Of a stretch of 7,333 nucleotides of DNA, positions 1 through 6,545 are shown one piece after another. This stretch comes from a bacterium (GTDB taxonomy: Bacteria > Zhuqueibacterota > Zhuqueibacteria > Residuimicrobiales > Krinioviventaceae): the NCBI GenBank assembly GCA_024278645.1, contig JAJRST010000158.1:1-7333 (forward strand), in the 5' to 3' direction. The stretch's first letter is position 1. Each line of letters begins with the position of its first letter. The position numbers and the translations under genes are program-made. A model generated the notes under the pieces. That model saw only the letters and a list, made by a program, of their open reading frames with translations, did no database searches and was not told the DNA's origin.

Positions 1-50
1 AAGACTCTAAGAAACATTGCTTTACACACAGGAAGGCGTTAGGAGAAAGT

Positions 51-78
51 TTTAGAAACTATTTGTTCTCTTTATAAT
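51..78 (+). promoter_or_regulatory. candidate sigma70-type promoter for pruA
   Basis: A TTTAGA -35 element (51-56, four of six consensus bases) is followed by a 16-base spacer and a perfect TATAAT -10 (73-78). Transcription would start near 85 and leave a leader of about 170 bases before the pruA ATG. The second TATAAT at 204-209 would give a shorter leader but has no recognisable -35. Confidence 0.4.
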
Positions 79-243
79 ATTATTGTCTTAATTCTATTGT
101 TTTTGAGCACCTTCGAGACTTGGCGACTTTGAGGCGAATGAATTTTCCAGGCTGAAACTGAAAGCGAACTTGTAGTTTTTAAGAGTTGAGAAAGTTTCCC
201 AAATATAATTTGACTTGTTTCTTGTCCAAATTGAAATTTTAAC

Positions 244-250
244 AAGGAGG
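244..250 (+). promoter_or_regulatory. strong ribosome binding site deciding the pruA start
   Basis: AAGGAGG is a near-perfect anti-16S match, six bases before the ATG at 257. It fixes the start there rather than at the in-frame TTG at 215, and it shows that this organism uses Shine-Dalgarno initiation at least for some genes. Confidence 0.85.
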
Positions 251-256
251 ATAACC

Positions 257-1807
257 ATGCTGCCCGAATTTCATAACGAGCCTTACGCCGATTTCAGCAC
301 GCCGGAGAACCGGCGCGCGCAGGAAGAGGCCATCAAGTTTGTGGAGCGCCGGTTCGGCAGAAAATACGAGCTGTTCATTGACGGCAAGGGCGTCAGGAGC
401 GACCGGCTGCACAAAAGCTACAACCCGGCGAACAAGGACCAGGTCGTTGGGGCTCTTTATAAAGCCAGTCAACACGAAGTTGACATGGCCATGGAAGCCG
501 CCTTGCGGGCGTTTGAAAAGTGGCGCCATGTGCCGCCCAAGGAGCGCGCCATTGTTCTGCTCAAGGCGGCGCAGATCATGCGTCGGCGCAAATTCGAGAT
601 TAACGCCTGGATGATTCTGGAAACCGGCAAGAGCTGGATCGAGGCGGAGGCGGACACCTCCGAGGCCATTGACTTTTGCGAGTTTTACGCCCGCGAGATG
701 ATTCGCTGGAGCGAAATCAAGGGCGTCATTCCTTTCCCGAACGAGTTTCCCGAACTTCACTACCTCCCGCTTGGCGTCGGCGCCGTCATTCCGCCGTGGA
801 ATTTTCCCATGGCCATTCTGACGGGCATGACCACGGCGGCCATCGTCGCCGGCAATGCGGTGCTGCTGAAACCGGCGAGCGACAGCCCGGCCATCGGCTA
901 CCTGTTGGTGGAGATCATGCAAGAGGCCGGCCTGCCGGCGGGCGTGCTCAACTTTATGCCGGGAAGCGGCGCTGAAATCGGCGACTATATTGTGCAGCAT
1001 CCAAAGACCCGTTTCATCTCCTTCACCGGTTCAAAAGAGGTGGGGCTGCGCATCAACGAACTGGCGGCCAAATTGAGTCCCGGCCAGATTTGGGTCAAGC
1101 GAGTGATCGCCGAAATGGGCGGCAAGGATACGATCATTGTGGATGAAGACGCCGACCTGGAAGATGCGGCGAACAATGTTGTCGCCTCGGCCTACGGTTA
1201 CCAGGGGCAAAAGTGTTCCGCGTGCTCGCGGGTCATCATCCAAAACGCCATTTACGATCGCTTCGTCGACATGCTGGTGGAACGCACGCAAAAGTTGACC
1301 ATCGGCGACCCCAGGAATCCGGACACTTACATGGGCCCGGTGATCAACCAGGCTTCGGAAGAGAAGATTTTGAGCTACATTGAGATTGGCAAGAACGAAG
1401 GCGATCTGGTCGTCGGCGGCGAAAAAGCGCCGGGCGACGGCTATTTCATAAAGCCGACTATTTTCAAAAACATTCAACCGGGCGCGCGGCTGGATCAGGA
1501 AGAGATTTTCGGACCGGTGCTGGCGGCCATCAAGGCCTCTTCATTTGACGACGCCATTCAGATCGCCAACGCCACGGAGTACGGCCTCACCGGCGCCGTC
1601 TACACCAAGGATCGTTTCAAAATTGAAAAAGCGAAACGTGACTTTTTTGTCGGCAATTTGTATATCAATCGCAAATGCACCGGCGCCATGGTCGGCGCGC
1701 ATCCCTTTGGCGGCTTTAACATGAGCGGCACCGATTCCAAGGCCGGCGGCATGGACTACCTGGGTTTGTTCATGCAGGCCAAGTCGATCAGTGAAAAGTT
1801 GATATAA
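257..1807 (+). CDS. pruA: L-glutamate gamma-semialdehyde dehydrogenase (1-pyrroline-5-carboxylate dehydrogenase)
   Basis: This 516-residue protein catalyses the second step of proline breakdown: NAD+-dependent oxidation of glutamate-gamma-semialdehyde to glutamate, in the cytosol. Aldehyde-dehydrogenase landmarks are all present: WNFP (181-184), KPA (205-207), the FTGS nucleotide loop (256-259), general base Glu286 in EMGGKD, catalytic Cys320 in GQKCSACSR, and EIFGP (416-420) for the nicotinamide ribose. The C-terminal NRKCTGAMVG and HPFGGFNMSGTDSKAGG blocks are typical of the PruA/RocA branch rather than generic ALDHs. Length matches monofunctional RocA-type enzymes of about 515 residues, with no fused proline dehydrogenase domain. 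The start at 257 follows AAGGAGG. No proline dehydrogenase lies in the window; it could sit upstream or elsewhere. The gene stands alone and converges on the stress-protein gene downstream. Confidence 0.95.
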   Translation: MLPEFHNEPYADFSTPENRRAQEEAIKFVERRFGRKYELFIDGKGVRSDRLHKSYNPANKDQVVGALYKASQHEVDMAMEAALRAFEKWRHVPPKERAIVLLKAAQIMRRRKFEINAWMILETGKSWIEAEADTSEAIDFCEFYAREMIRWSEIKGVIPFPNEFPELHYLPLGVGAVIPPWNFPMAILTGMTTAAIVAGNAVLLKPASDSPAIGYLLVEIMQEAGLPAGVLNFMPGSGAEIGDYIVQHPKTRFISFTGSKEVGLRINELAAKLSPGQIWVKRVIAEMGGKDTIIVDEDADLEDAANNVVASAYGYQGQKCSACSRVIIQNAIYDRFVDMLVERTQKLTIGDPRNPDTYMGPVINQASEEKILSYIEIGKNEGDLVVGGEKAPGDGYFIKPTIFKNIQPGARLDQEEIFGPVLAAIKASSFDDAIQIANATEYGLTGAVYTKDRFKIEKAKRDFFVGNLYINRKCTGAMVGAHPFGGFNMSGTDSKAGGMDYLGLFMQAKSISEKLI

Positions 1808-1811
1808 GGCC

Positions 1812-1839
1812 AAGCCTGCGTCATAAACGGCGCGGGCTT
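1812..1839. terminator. hairpin between convergent pruA and usp genes
   Basis: AAGCCTGCG (1812-1820) pairs with CGCGGGCTT (1831-1839) over nine base pairs with one G-U wobble, around a ten-base loop. It starts five bases after the pruA stop and reaches the first base of the stop codon of the opposing stress-protein gene. Only three T residues follow on the plus strand and no T tract follows on the minus strand. It is therefore a plausible but weak intrinsic terminator, mainly for pruA. Confidence 0.5.
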
Positions 1840-2699
1840 TATCGTATCAACAGCAAGTCGCACGGCAGATGCTGCAACGCCAGCTCCAGGTTTTGTGGAA
1901 AAATGCGATTCCACAGGCTAAAACGGTCCATCGGTCCGGTAATGATGAACAGATCCGCTTTGATCTCCCGCGTGAAATCAAGCGTCGTCGACAGGGACTG
2001 GTCGTAAAGGCAACGGGTTTCGTAGGGAATGTCAAGGGCGCCAAGCTCTTTAATAAACGTGTTTAATTTTTCATCCTCTTGTTGGTAGATGCGACGAACC
2101 GCATCGGGGCCTTTGGGATGTTGTTTTTCCTCTTTAATTTCATTCGACGTAAAAGAGTGGGTAAAATAGAGGCTTTTTGTTTGCAGAGAGCCGGCCAGGC
2201 GGGCGGCCACTTTTATCGCTTTTTTCGAGCCTTCTCTATATTCCACGGCGCAATGAATGCGTTCGATGGGGCGCGGCTTTGTTTGCGGTTCGGTAAACAG
2301 CAAAACCGAGCATGGCGCATGCCGGGCGATGGAACGGGCGACCGATCCCAAATAGTATTTGAACAAGCCCTCCTTGGCCAGCGCGCCGGCGACGATCAGG
2401 TCGGCGTCGTATTGCTTGGCGACATCGATGAGCACATCCGCTGGCGCGCCTTCCTGCACAATGCATATCGGCGGATGATCATGAAAATGAGAGCGGTCGA
2501 TGGCCTCCTCCAGGCGGATGCGCGTCGCCGGCGATTCTTCGCCCACATGCACGATGATCGGCCATGCGCCAAGCAGCTTTAAAATGCGATGCGCTTCATT
2601 CAGAACAGCCGTGAGCCGCGGTGAAAAGGCCGCCGCCACCACCGCTTTTTTGAATATCGCTTCGTCGCTCTCGACTAGGCCTTGTCTTCGGTCGTCCAC
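1839..2699 (-). CDS. tandem-domain universal stress protein (UspA family)
   Basis: The 286-residue protein holds two Usp alpha/beta domains (about 16-136 and 146-286). The first contains the strand FKKAVVAAAFSP and the family's C-terminal block with G105, GS at 118-119, and HAPCSVLLF. This resembles the ATP-binding G-2X-G-9X-G(S/T) motif, except that the second glycine is Ala108. The second domain ends in LPCDLLLIR and lacks the GS loop, so it is probably structural only. I chose the GTG at 2699 because GGAG (2712-2709) lies nine bases upstream and a good promoter sits at 2764-2791. The frame stays open to a TTG at 2807, but that extension contains the promoter, is not Usp-like, and has no ribosome site. 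Family members act in stress survival; the specific role here is unknown. Confidence 0.85.
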   Translation of the reverse strand: MDDRRQGLVESDEAIFKKAVVAAAFSPRLTAVLNEAHRILKLLGAWPIIVHVGEESPATRIRLEEAIDRSHFHDHPPICIVQEGAPADVLIDVAKQYDADLIVAGALAKEGLFKYYLGSVARSIARHAPCSVLLFTEPQTKPRPIERIHCAVEYREGSKKAIKVAARLAGSLQTKSLYFTHSFTSNEIKEEKQHPKGPDAVRRIYQQEDEKLNTFIKELGALDIPYETRCLYDQSLSTTLDFTREIKADLFIITGPMDRFSLWNRIFPQNLELALQHLPCDLLLIR

Positions 2700-2763
2700 T
2701 CGGTTTTGCTCCGTTTTTTCTTTGGGTGATAAAACGCCTTTGTGCTGCGCCAAAAGTTCCAGG

Positions 2764-2791
2764 AATATAAGAGAATTAATGTAAAGGTCAA
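2764..2791 (-). promoter_or_regulatory. sigma70-like promoter of the usp gene
   Basis: Reading the minus strand, TTGACC (2791-2786, five of six matches) is followed by a 16-base spacer and TATATT (2769-2764, five of six). Predicted transcription start is near 2757, about 58 bases before the GTG at 2699. Its position inside the longer open frame argues against translation starting at the TTG at 2807. Confidence 0.6.
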
Positions 2792-2832
2792 ATATTTTTA
2801 ACGCCAAGCCCGCGCTCGATTTGTGTGGGAAT

Positions 2833-2859
2833 AAAAACGATTCGCCGCAAAAAGGCGGC
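2833..2859 (-). terminator. intrinsic terminator of the transglutaminase-like gene
   Basis: Directly after the TAG at 2863-2861, the minus strand folds into GCCGC (2859-2855), loop CTTTTT, GCGGC (2848-2844), a five-base-pair all-GC stem. A TTTTT tract follows at 2837-2833 after a six-base gap. The gap makes it less than ideal, but placement and strand are right. It separates this gene from usp, which has its own promoter. Confidence 0.6.
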
Positions 2860-2860
2860 T

Positions 2861-4000
2861 CTATTTCAGGGATTTTAAAAAAGAGTCTTCAGGAAAGACA
2901 TCCGACCAATAAGAGGCCATGGCCGAGAATTCTTCCCGGGGCCTGGTATTTTGGTAGAGGTTGAGCCAGTTGACCATATAACTGTGCAGATTGTTAAAAT
3001 CGGCGTCATCCATCAATTCGAGGTCCAGCATTTCATCGGTCATTTGCTGAAACGCCCGCCAATCCTTTTTTTGCCAGTTTATCCGTTGCGCCAACTTGAA
3101 AGCCATGCGACAGTTCTTGGCAAAATCGTCATTCTCCCAGTAGCGGAGGTAAGCGTCGGCAAAGACCTCGAAAGCCTTGTGAAAGTTCTGTTGTTCAAAA
3201 AGCTGTTTGCCCCATCGGTAATACAAGTTGATTTCAAAGTTGATGTTTGAGCGAGAATCCCTGTTGAATTGCTGCGCCAGGCGGACAAACTCGTACGCCT
3301 CGTCGTAGGCATGCGCCCTGTTGGCAAAATAGGCGCGATTGTAGGCCAACAGCCCCAGCAGTTCGGTGTTGTTGATCCGACGTCCCTTGCTGTTCTCATA
3401 AGCGTATATGCGATCCAGGCCAATCTGGTAGGCCTTGTTTTTGGGGTAAAATTGCAGCAAATAAAGAGAATAGTCGTGCAAGTTGTTCATGATGTTAAAG
3501 CCCACCGGCGATGTGTTTTCGACGGTAATCTCGCTGCCAAAATCCGGGAAAATAGTATACGTGTGCGTCGGCGTTTCAAAGGCCTCGGTCGGCCAGCCCA
3601 GGTCCTGGCAGATCAGGTTGTATAAAATTGTCCCGGCCACGCAGTTGAAGCGTTTTTCGTTAACCACGTCCAAAAGCGTGGTGGCCTCCTCCTTATAAGT
3701 GATGAGCCACGAGCTGTGCAGGTAGGCAAAGACTTTGGACGCCGAGGCGATGCGGTCGTACGAGTCCAGGTGGTAGCCCTCGATGGTCTCCAGCAGCCGG
3801 TTGTACCAGCCGATATAGTGATCGAGCGAATCCCGCGTATTGGCGCCGGAAAGAATAAAAGCAGCTTCGATATGACTGAAATTGTCCAGCGAATAATCCT
3901 GAATGTCTTGCGCTAAATCCCGTTCGAGCGAGGTGCTGAATTGCGCAGCCGCATTGCCGGCAAACAAGAGTACAAAAAATATGTTAGCTGATTTCTTCAT
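2861..4000 (-). CDS. exported transglutaminase-like protein with helical repeat C-terminus
   Basis: This 379-residue protein starts with a signal peptide (KK, hydrophobic core 6-15, AAAQ cleavage region at 17-20), so it should leave the cytosol. Residues about 105-170 resemble the transglutaminase-like cysteine-protease fold: FNCVAGTILY with candidate nucleophile Cys120, PTHTYT with His146, and ITVENTSP with Glu161 in the place of the usual Asp. In bacterial relatives of this type the third position is often Glu within an ETT-like motif. The rest, about 190-330, is rich in aromatic and charged helices resembling degenerate TPRs. The start at 4000 was chosen because the open frame upstream runs through the end of pheA and carries no export signal. 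The ribosome site is weak. No specific substrate can be named; peptide hydrolysis, acyl transfer or a non-catalytic scaffold are all possible. Confidence 0.7.
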   Translation of the reverse strand: MKKSANIFFVLLFAGNAAAQFSTSLERDLAQDIQDYSLDNFSHIEAAFILSGANTRDSLDHYIGWYNRLLETIEGYHLDSYDRIASASKVFAYLHSSWLITYKEEATTLLDVVNEKRFNCVAGTILYNLICQDLGWPTEAFETPTHTYTIFPDFGSEITVENTSPVGFNIMNNLHDYSLYLLQFYPKNKAYQIGLDRIYAYENSKGRRINNTELLGLLAYNRAYFANRAHAYDEAYEFVRLAQQFNRDSRSNINFEINLYYRWGKQLFEQQNFHKAFEVFADAYLRYWENDDFAKNCRMAFKLAQRINWQKKDWRAFQQMTDEMLDLELMDDADFNNLHSYMVNWLNLYQNTRPREEFSAMASYWSDVFPEDSFLKSLK

Positions 4001-4034
4001 GGATTGCCGATTACTCTCTACCTTGTACCAAATA

Positions 4035-4063
4035 AAGATATTAAAGAAAATCTTTTCATACAA
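4035..4063 (-). promoter_or_regulatory. candidate promoter of the transglutaminase-like gene
   Basis: In the 67-base gap after pheA the minus strand reads TTGTAT (4063-4058), a 17-base spacer, then TATCTT (4040-4035). Predicted start is near 4028, 28 bases before the ATG at 4000. It overlaps an AT-rich eight-base-pair hairpin, AAAATCTT (4069-4062) with AAGATTTT (4054-4047), that begins in the pheA stop codon. That hairpin is too AU-rich to be a confident terminator, so readthrough from pheA remains possible. Confidence 0.35.
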
Positions 4064-4067
4064 GATT

Positions 4068-4919
4068 TTATACGTCGTTGGAATTTTTCGGCGTGGCTGC
4101 AGGATAGGAGCCAAGCACCTTGAGCTGCGTTGTGATTTCCTCCAAATGACGAATGGCGTTTTGACAGCGTTCTTCATTCATATCGCCGGCAAAGTCCAGG
4201 TAAAAAATATAATCCCACGGGCGTCCGCGCAGCGGCCTCGATTCGATTTTCAACAGGTCGATATCGCGAAGCGCAAAAACGCTCAGGCTTTTGAAAAGAG
4301 CGCCGGGAATGCTTTTCATGGAAAAGACGATCGAGGTTTTGTCGGCCTGGCCAAAGGTCCGCTGTTCCCGCGACAGCACGTAAAAACGGGTGAAATTTTC
4401 CGGTATGTCCTCGATCTCCGCTTTTAATATTTGCATGCCATAATCATCCGCCGCCCAACGGCTGCCGATGGCCGCGGCGTGACGCATGTTTTTATCGCGA
4501 ATCATTTTAACGCTTCCGGCGGTGTCATAGCTGGCCACGGATTCCACGTTTTCCAGCGACGACAAGAATTTGCGGCACTGCTCCAGCGCTTGCGGGTGCG
4601 AGTAAACGACGCGGATGTCTTCCAGCGCCACGCCTGGATGCGCGATGAGATGCTGTTCGACGCGCAGCGACACTTCGCCGACCAGCTTGAGATCGTGCGC
4701 CAGCAGCAGGTCGTACACGCGATGGATGCTGCCGGTGAGCGAGTTTTCAATGGGAATGACGCCGTAATCGGCGTTTCCAGCGATGACGGTTTCAAAAACA
4801 TCGTCGAATGTTCGGCACGGCACGGTCTCGATGTCGTCTCCGAAAAATTTGCGCGACGCCATTTCGCTGAAGGCATATCGCGCGCCCTGAAATGTTATTC
4901 TTAAGGGTTGCTCCGGCAT
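4068..4919 (-). CDS. pheA: prephenate dehydratase (phenylalanine biosynthesis)
   Basis: The 283-residue enzyme decarboxylates and dehydrates prephenate to phenylpyruvate in the cytosol. The catalytic domain (about 5-183) begins RITFQGARYAFSE and contains GVIPIENSLTGSI (53-65), SHPQAL (107-112), and the catalytic NFTRFYVL block with Thr177, Arg178 and Phe179. A regulatory ACT domain (about 195-273) keeps GALF (206-209) and ESRP (226-229), which bind phenylalanine for feedback inhibition. There is no chorismate mutase domain, so this is the stand-alone form. The ATG at 4919 follows AGAGGAA (4930-4924) at good spacing. The frame is open for 29 further codons, but that extension precedes both the ribosome site and the family's normal N-terminus. 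The gap to the upstream AI-2E gene is 120 bases, so it may be transcribed separately. Confidence 0.95.
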   Translation of the reverse strand: MPEQPLRITFQGARYAFSEMASRKFFGDDIETVPCRTFDDVFETVIAGNADYGVIPIENSLTGSIHRVYDLLLAHDLKLVGEVSLRVEQHLIAHPGVALEDIRVVYSHPQALEQCRKFLSSLENVESVASYDTAGSVKMIRDKNMRHAAAIGSRWAADDYGMQILKAEIEDIPENFTRFYVLSREQRTFGQADKTSIVFSMKSIPGALFKSLSVFALRDIDLLKIESRPLRGRPWDYIFYLDFAGDMNEERCQNAIRHLEEITTQLKVLGSYPAATPKNSNDV

Positions 4920-4949
4920 AGTATTCCTCTGTTTTTTTACGAGTGGTAA

Positions 4950-4976
4950 ATTATGAAATAGTACAACAAGATACAA
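4950..4976 (-). promoter_or_regulatory. weak promoter candidate for pheA
   Basis: The minus strand has TTGTAT (4976-4971) and CATAAT (4955-4950), a five-of-six -10 match, but the spacer is only 15 bases. Shifting the -10 to TAATTT restores 17 bases at the cost of a worse match. No attenuator-like leader peptide rich in Phe codons was seen in the 120-base gap. Confidence 0.3.
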
Positions 4977-5039
4977 GCTTTGCGTTTGCAGGCGGGTAAA
5001 TGACATCCGTTGCGCGGGGCGAGGTTTTGCGATGCGGCG

Positions 5040-5980
5040 CTATCCCCAATGAATGAGCGAAGTGCCCGTATAGATTTTATCGCTCAGCAACAGGGCCAGG
5101 TGCGTGAACGGCGCCGCGGCAAACAAGCCGGGAAATGAAAAGAGCGCATAGCCGACGGGCAGCGAGGCGAGCAGGACGATGAGGCGCCACCGCCCCGGCG
5201 GATCGCCGGTGCTAAACAGGGTATGATCGACAAACCAGATGGAGGCGGCGGCGATAAAGATGCCGCCCAGTTGCAGCATAAACAGACCGCTCTCCACGTA
5301 AACGACGGCCATGGCCGCGCCGAAAAAAAGTCCGAAATAGGGCGTGAACGAGCACAGCGCCATGATGGCGGTGAGGATGACAAAGTTGTCGAAGCGCAGA
5401 AGAAACGCCGCCAGGCACCATAAAAAAGTGTTGACGATGAAATGCGCGAAACTTGCGGCCAGGTATGAGCGGACGACGCTTATTATTTCCCCGGTTGTAT
5501 GCACGAAAAATTCAAACCATTTATGCGGCAAACGCAGGGAAAGAGACTTTAGCACGGTCGGAAAGGTCATGGCGTTGGCGATAAAGAGGATGTAAACAAT
5601 CACCATTCGGGAATCGGTCAGCCATACCCGGGAAATGAGTTTGAGGATAAACAGCGACAGCCTGAGACGAAATTCGAACCGTGAAACAAAATATTCGCCA
5701 TAGGGGTTGGAATTTATGTTCAACGCCACAAGCTGGTAAACGGCATCGTTGACGAGCATCCAGGCGACGCCGAGCAGGGCGGCCGCCAAGTAGAACAGGA
5801 TCCTGCGGCGACGGGTCGCCAGCAGTTTGGCCGTCGTATCTGCAAAGGAGGCCAGAAAGATGAACCATACGACGCCCCAAAAGATGTCGCGATCGGCGAA
5901 ATAGAGGATGGCGCCGACGCCGCTCAGAACGCCGGCGACGCTTAAAAAAGCGACTGTTTTTTTACCAGGGATTGAGCCAT
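5040..5980 (-). CDS. AI-2E family (UPF0118-like) membrane transporter, start out of frame by one base
   Basis: This is a polytopic inner-membrane protein. The stretch from about IVYILFIANAMTFPTVLKSL through LPHKWFEFFV, VVRSYLAASFAHF and LCSFTPYFGLFFGA follows the AI-2E-transporter pattern: a helix, a basic loop with LP, an SYL helix, and the IPyvG-like FTPYFG. GLFAAAPF near the end matches the family's final helix. The family exports small molecules, with some members acting as ion antiporters; the substrate here is unknown. The frame is open from the previous gene's stop, but the first acceptable start within it is a TTG at 5789, which would leave 249 residues and drop two hydrophobic segments. 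The natural ATG at 5980, seven bases after that stop, is off by one base. Adding one base in the A7 run gives 313 residues beginning MAQSLVKKTVAFLSVAG, near family length. It is probably co-transcribed with the preceding gene. Confidence 0.65.
5957..5963 (-). other. A7 run forming an in-phase A AAA AAA slippery heptamer
   Basis: Counting from the ATG at 5980, the reading frame is GTA AAA AAA CAG, so the seven A residues sit in exact phase for tandem -1 tRNA slippage. A -1 shift here enters the open AI-2E frame. Without it translation ends at CTT TTT TAA, after 12 codons. A five-base-pair stem, CGCTT with AAGCG around TTTT, begins four bases after the heptamer. Whether slippage happens is unknown; the run is equally a hot spot for indels and sequencing error. 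Confidence 0.4.
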
Positions 5981-5987
5981 GCCGCCG

Positions 5988-6509
5988 TTATTCCATGAGA
6001 TGATCGCGAGCGATTTTTTGCGACAATTCGTGAAATTCTGTCTGAAAGACCTGAAGCTCCCTGTTCACTTTGGCGACGACCAGCTTTAGAATTTTAAGCG
6101 CCAGGCGCGGGTGCGACTGTTCCAGGTCGATAAAGTCCGATTTAAAGAGCACGATAACCTGCGTCTTCTCCAGCGCTTTGGCGCTGTGTTTTCTGACAAG
6201 GTCGTCAATGAGCGCCGATTCGCCGAAAAACTTGCCGGCGGCGACCGCCTGCACGCGATCGGTGACCTTACGTCGTTTCTTGAACAGCCCGATGGAGCCG
6301 TATATGATAAAATAAATGGCGGCGGATGGACTGGCTTCCGCATAAATTTCTTCCTGTGCGGCAAAGTGGCGGATGTAGCACCGTTTTGCCAGCGCCTGAA
6401 TCTCGCTCTCCGAAAAGGATTCAAACGAAGGAAAACGACGCAGGTTGTACACGGTTTTTTCATCCTGATGATTTAAAACCTGAAGGATATTTTTGAACCA
6501 GGAGTTCAT
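5988..6509 (-). CDS. stand-alone cyclic-nucleotide-binding-domain protein (CRP-like fold, no DNA-binding domain)
   Basis: At 173 residues this is essentially one CRP/cNMP beta-roll domain (about 25-135): FPSFESFSESEIQALAKRC opens it, IYFIIYGSIGLFKK is the central roll, and FFGESALIDD (95-103) is the phosphate-binding cassette with Glu97. The cassette continues VRKHSAKALEKT. In E. coli CRP the phosphate-binding arginine directly precedes Ser-Ala; here that place is His108, and the nearest Arg is 106, so cAMP binding is doubtful. A helix follows (about 136-165), and the protein ends before any helix-turn-helix, so it is not a transcription factor by itself. ATG 6509 has no clear ribosome site. 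The seven-base gap to the downstream membrane-protein ATG suggests an operon and perhaps a joint function. Confidence 0.8.
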   Translation of the reverse strand: MNSWFKNILQVLNHQDEKTVYNLRRFPSFESFSESEIQALAKRCYIRHFAAQEEIYAEASPSAAIYFIIYGSIGLFKKRRKVTDRVQAVAAGKFFGESALIDDLVRKHSAKALEKTQVIVLFKSDFIDLEQSHPRLALKILKLVVAKVNRELQVFQTEFHELSQKIARDHLME

Positions 6510-6545
6510 CGGCGCCGCACGTTTTTGTTTTTTTCTAATTTCTAA

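Larger units (their letters stand above)
1..256. other. AT-rich leader upstream of pruA, no gene seen
   Basis: No convincing reading frame was found in this stretch; the only in-frame extension of pruA would use a TTG at 215 that lacks a ribosome site. It holds two perfect TATAAT boxes (73-78 and 204-209). The first has a usable -35; the second has none at a normal distance. An imperfect inverted repeat lies at 43-70: GAGAA and AGTTT on the left pair with AAACT and TTCTC on the right, with a five-base bulge. It overlaps the -35 of the first promoter candidate, so it could be an operator or an mRNA structure. That role is inference. Confidence 0.5.

Noticed and set aside
215..256. TTG start at 215 for pruA
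   Set aside because: There is no ribosome site before it, whereas AAGGAGG stands directly before the ATG at 257.
239..1000. Long minus-strand open frame opposite pruA (253 codons)
   Set aside because: It is a shadow of pruA codon use: no family signature, and the plus strand encodes a complete, conserved enzyme.
4047..4069. AT-rich hairpin after pheA as a terminator
   Set aside because: The stem has only two GC pairs and no clean T tract, and it overlaps the next gene's promoter candidate, so it was not listed as a terminator.
4001..4177. N-terminal extension of the transglutaminase-like protein by 59 codons
   Set aside because: It overlaps the pheA 3' end in another frame, and its residues do not look like a protein start. 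The ATG at 4000 begins a clean signal peptide.
3903..4427. Plus-strand open frame across the pheA / transglutaminase-like junction
   Set aside because: It lies antisense to two supported genes and has no recognisable domain or ribosome site.
4920..5006. N-terminal extension of prephenate dehydratase by 29 codons
   Set aside because: The Shine-Dalgarno at 4930-4924 and the family N-terminus both place the start at 4919.
4920..5039. Phe-rich leader peptide or attenuator before pheA
   Set aside because: No short frame with clustered Phe codons and no alternative terminator/antiterminator pair could be found in the 120-base gap.
5040..5789. AI-2E gene as a complete 249-residue protein starting with TTG at 5789
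   Set aside because: No ribosome site precedes it, it begins in the middle of a hydrophobic segment, and upstream in-frame sequence is stop-free and membrane-like.
5988..5990. TAA readthrough producing a cyclic-nucleotide-domain / transporter fusion
   Set aside because: The frames do match, but a separate ATG lies eight bases downstream of the stop and nothing in the context suggests stop-codon readthrough.
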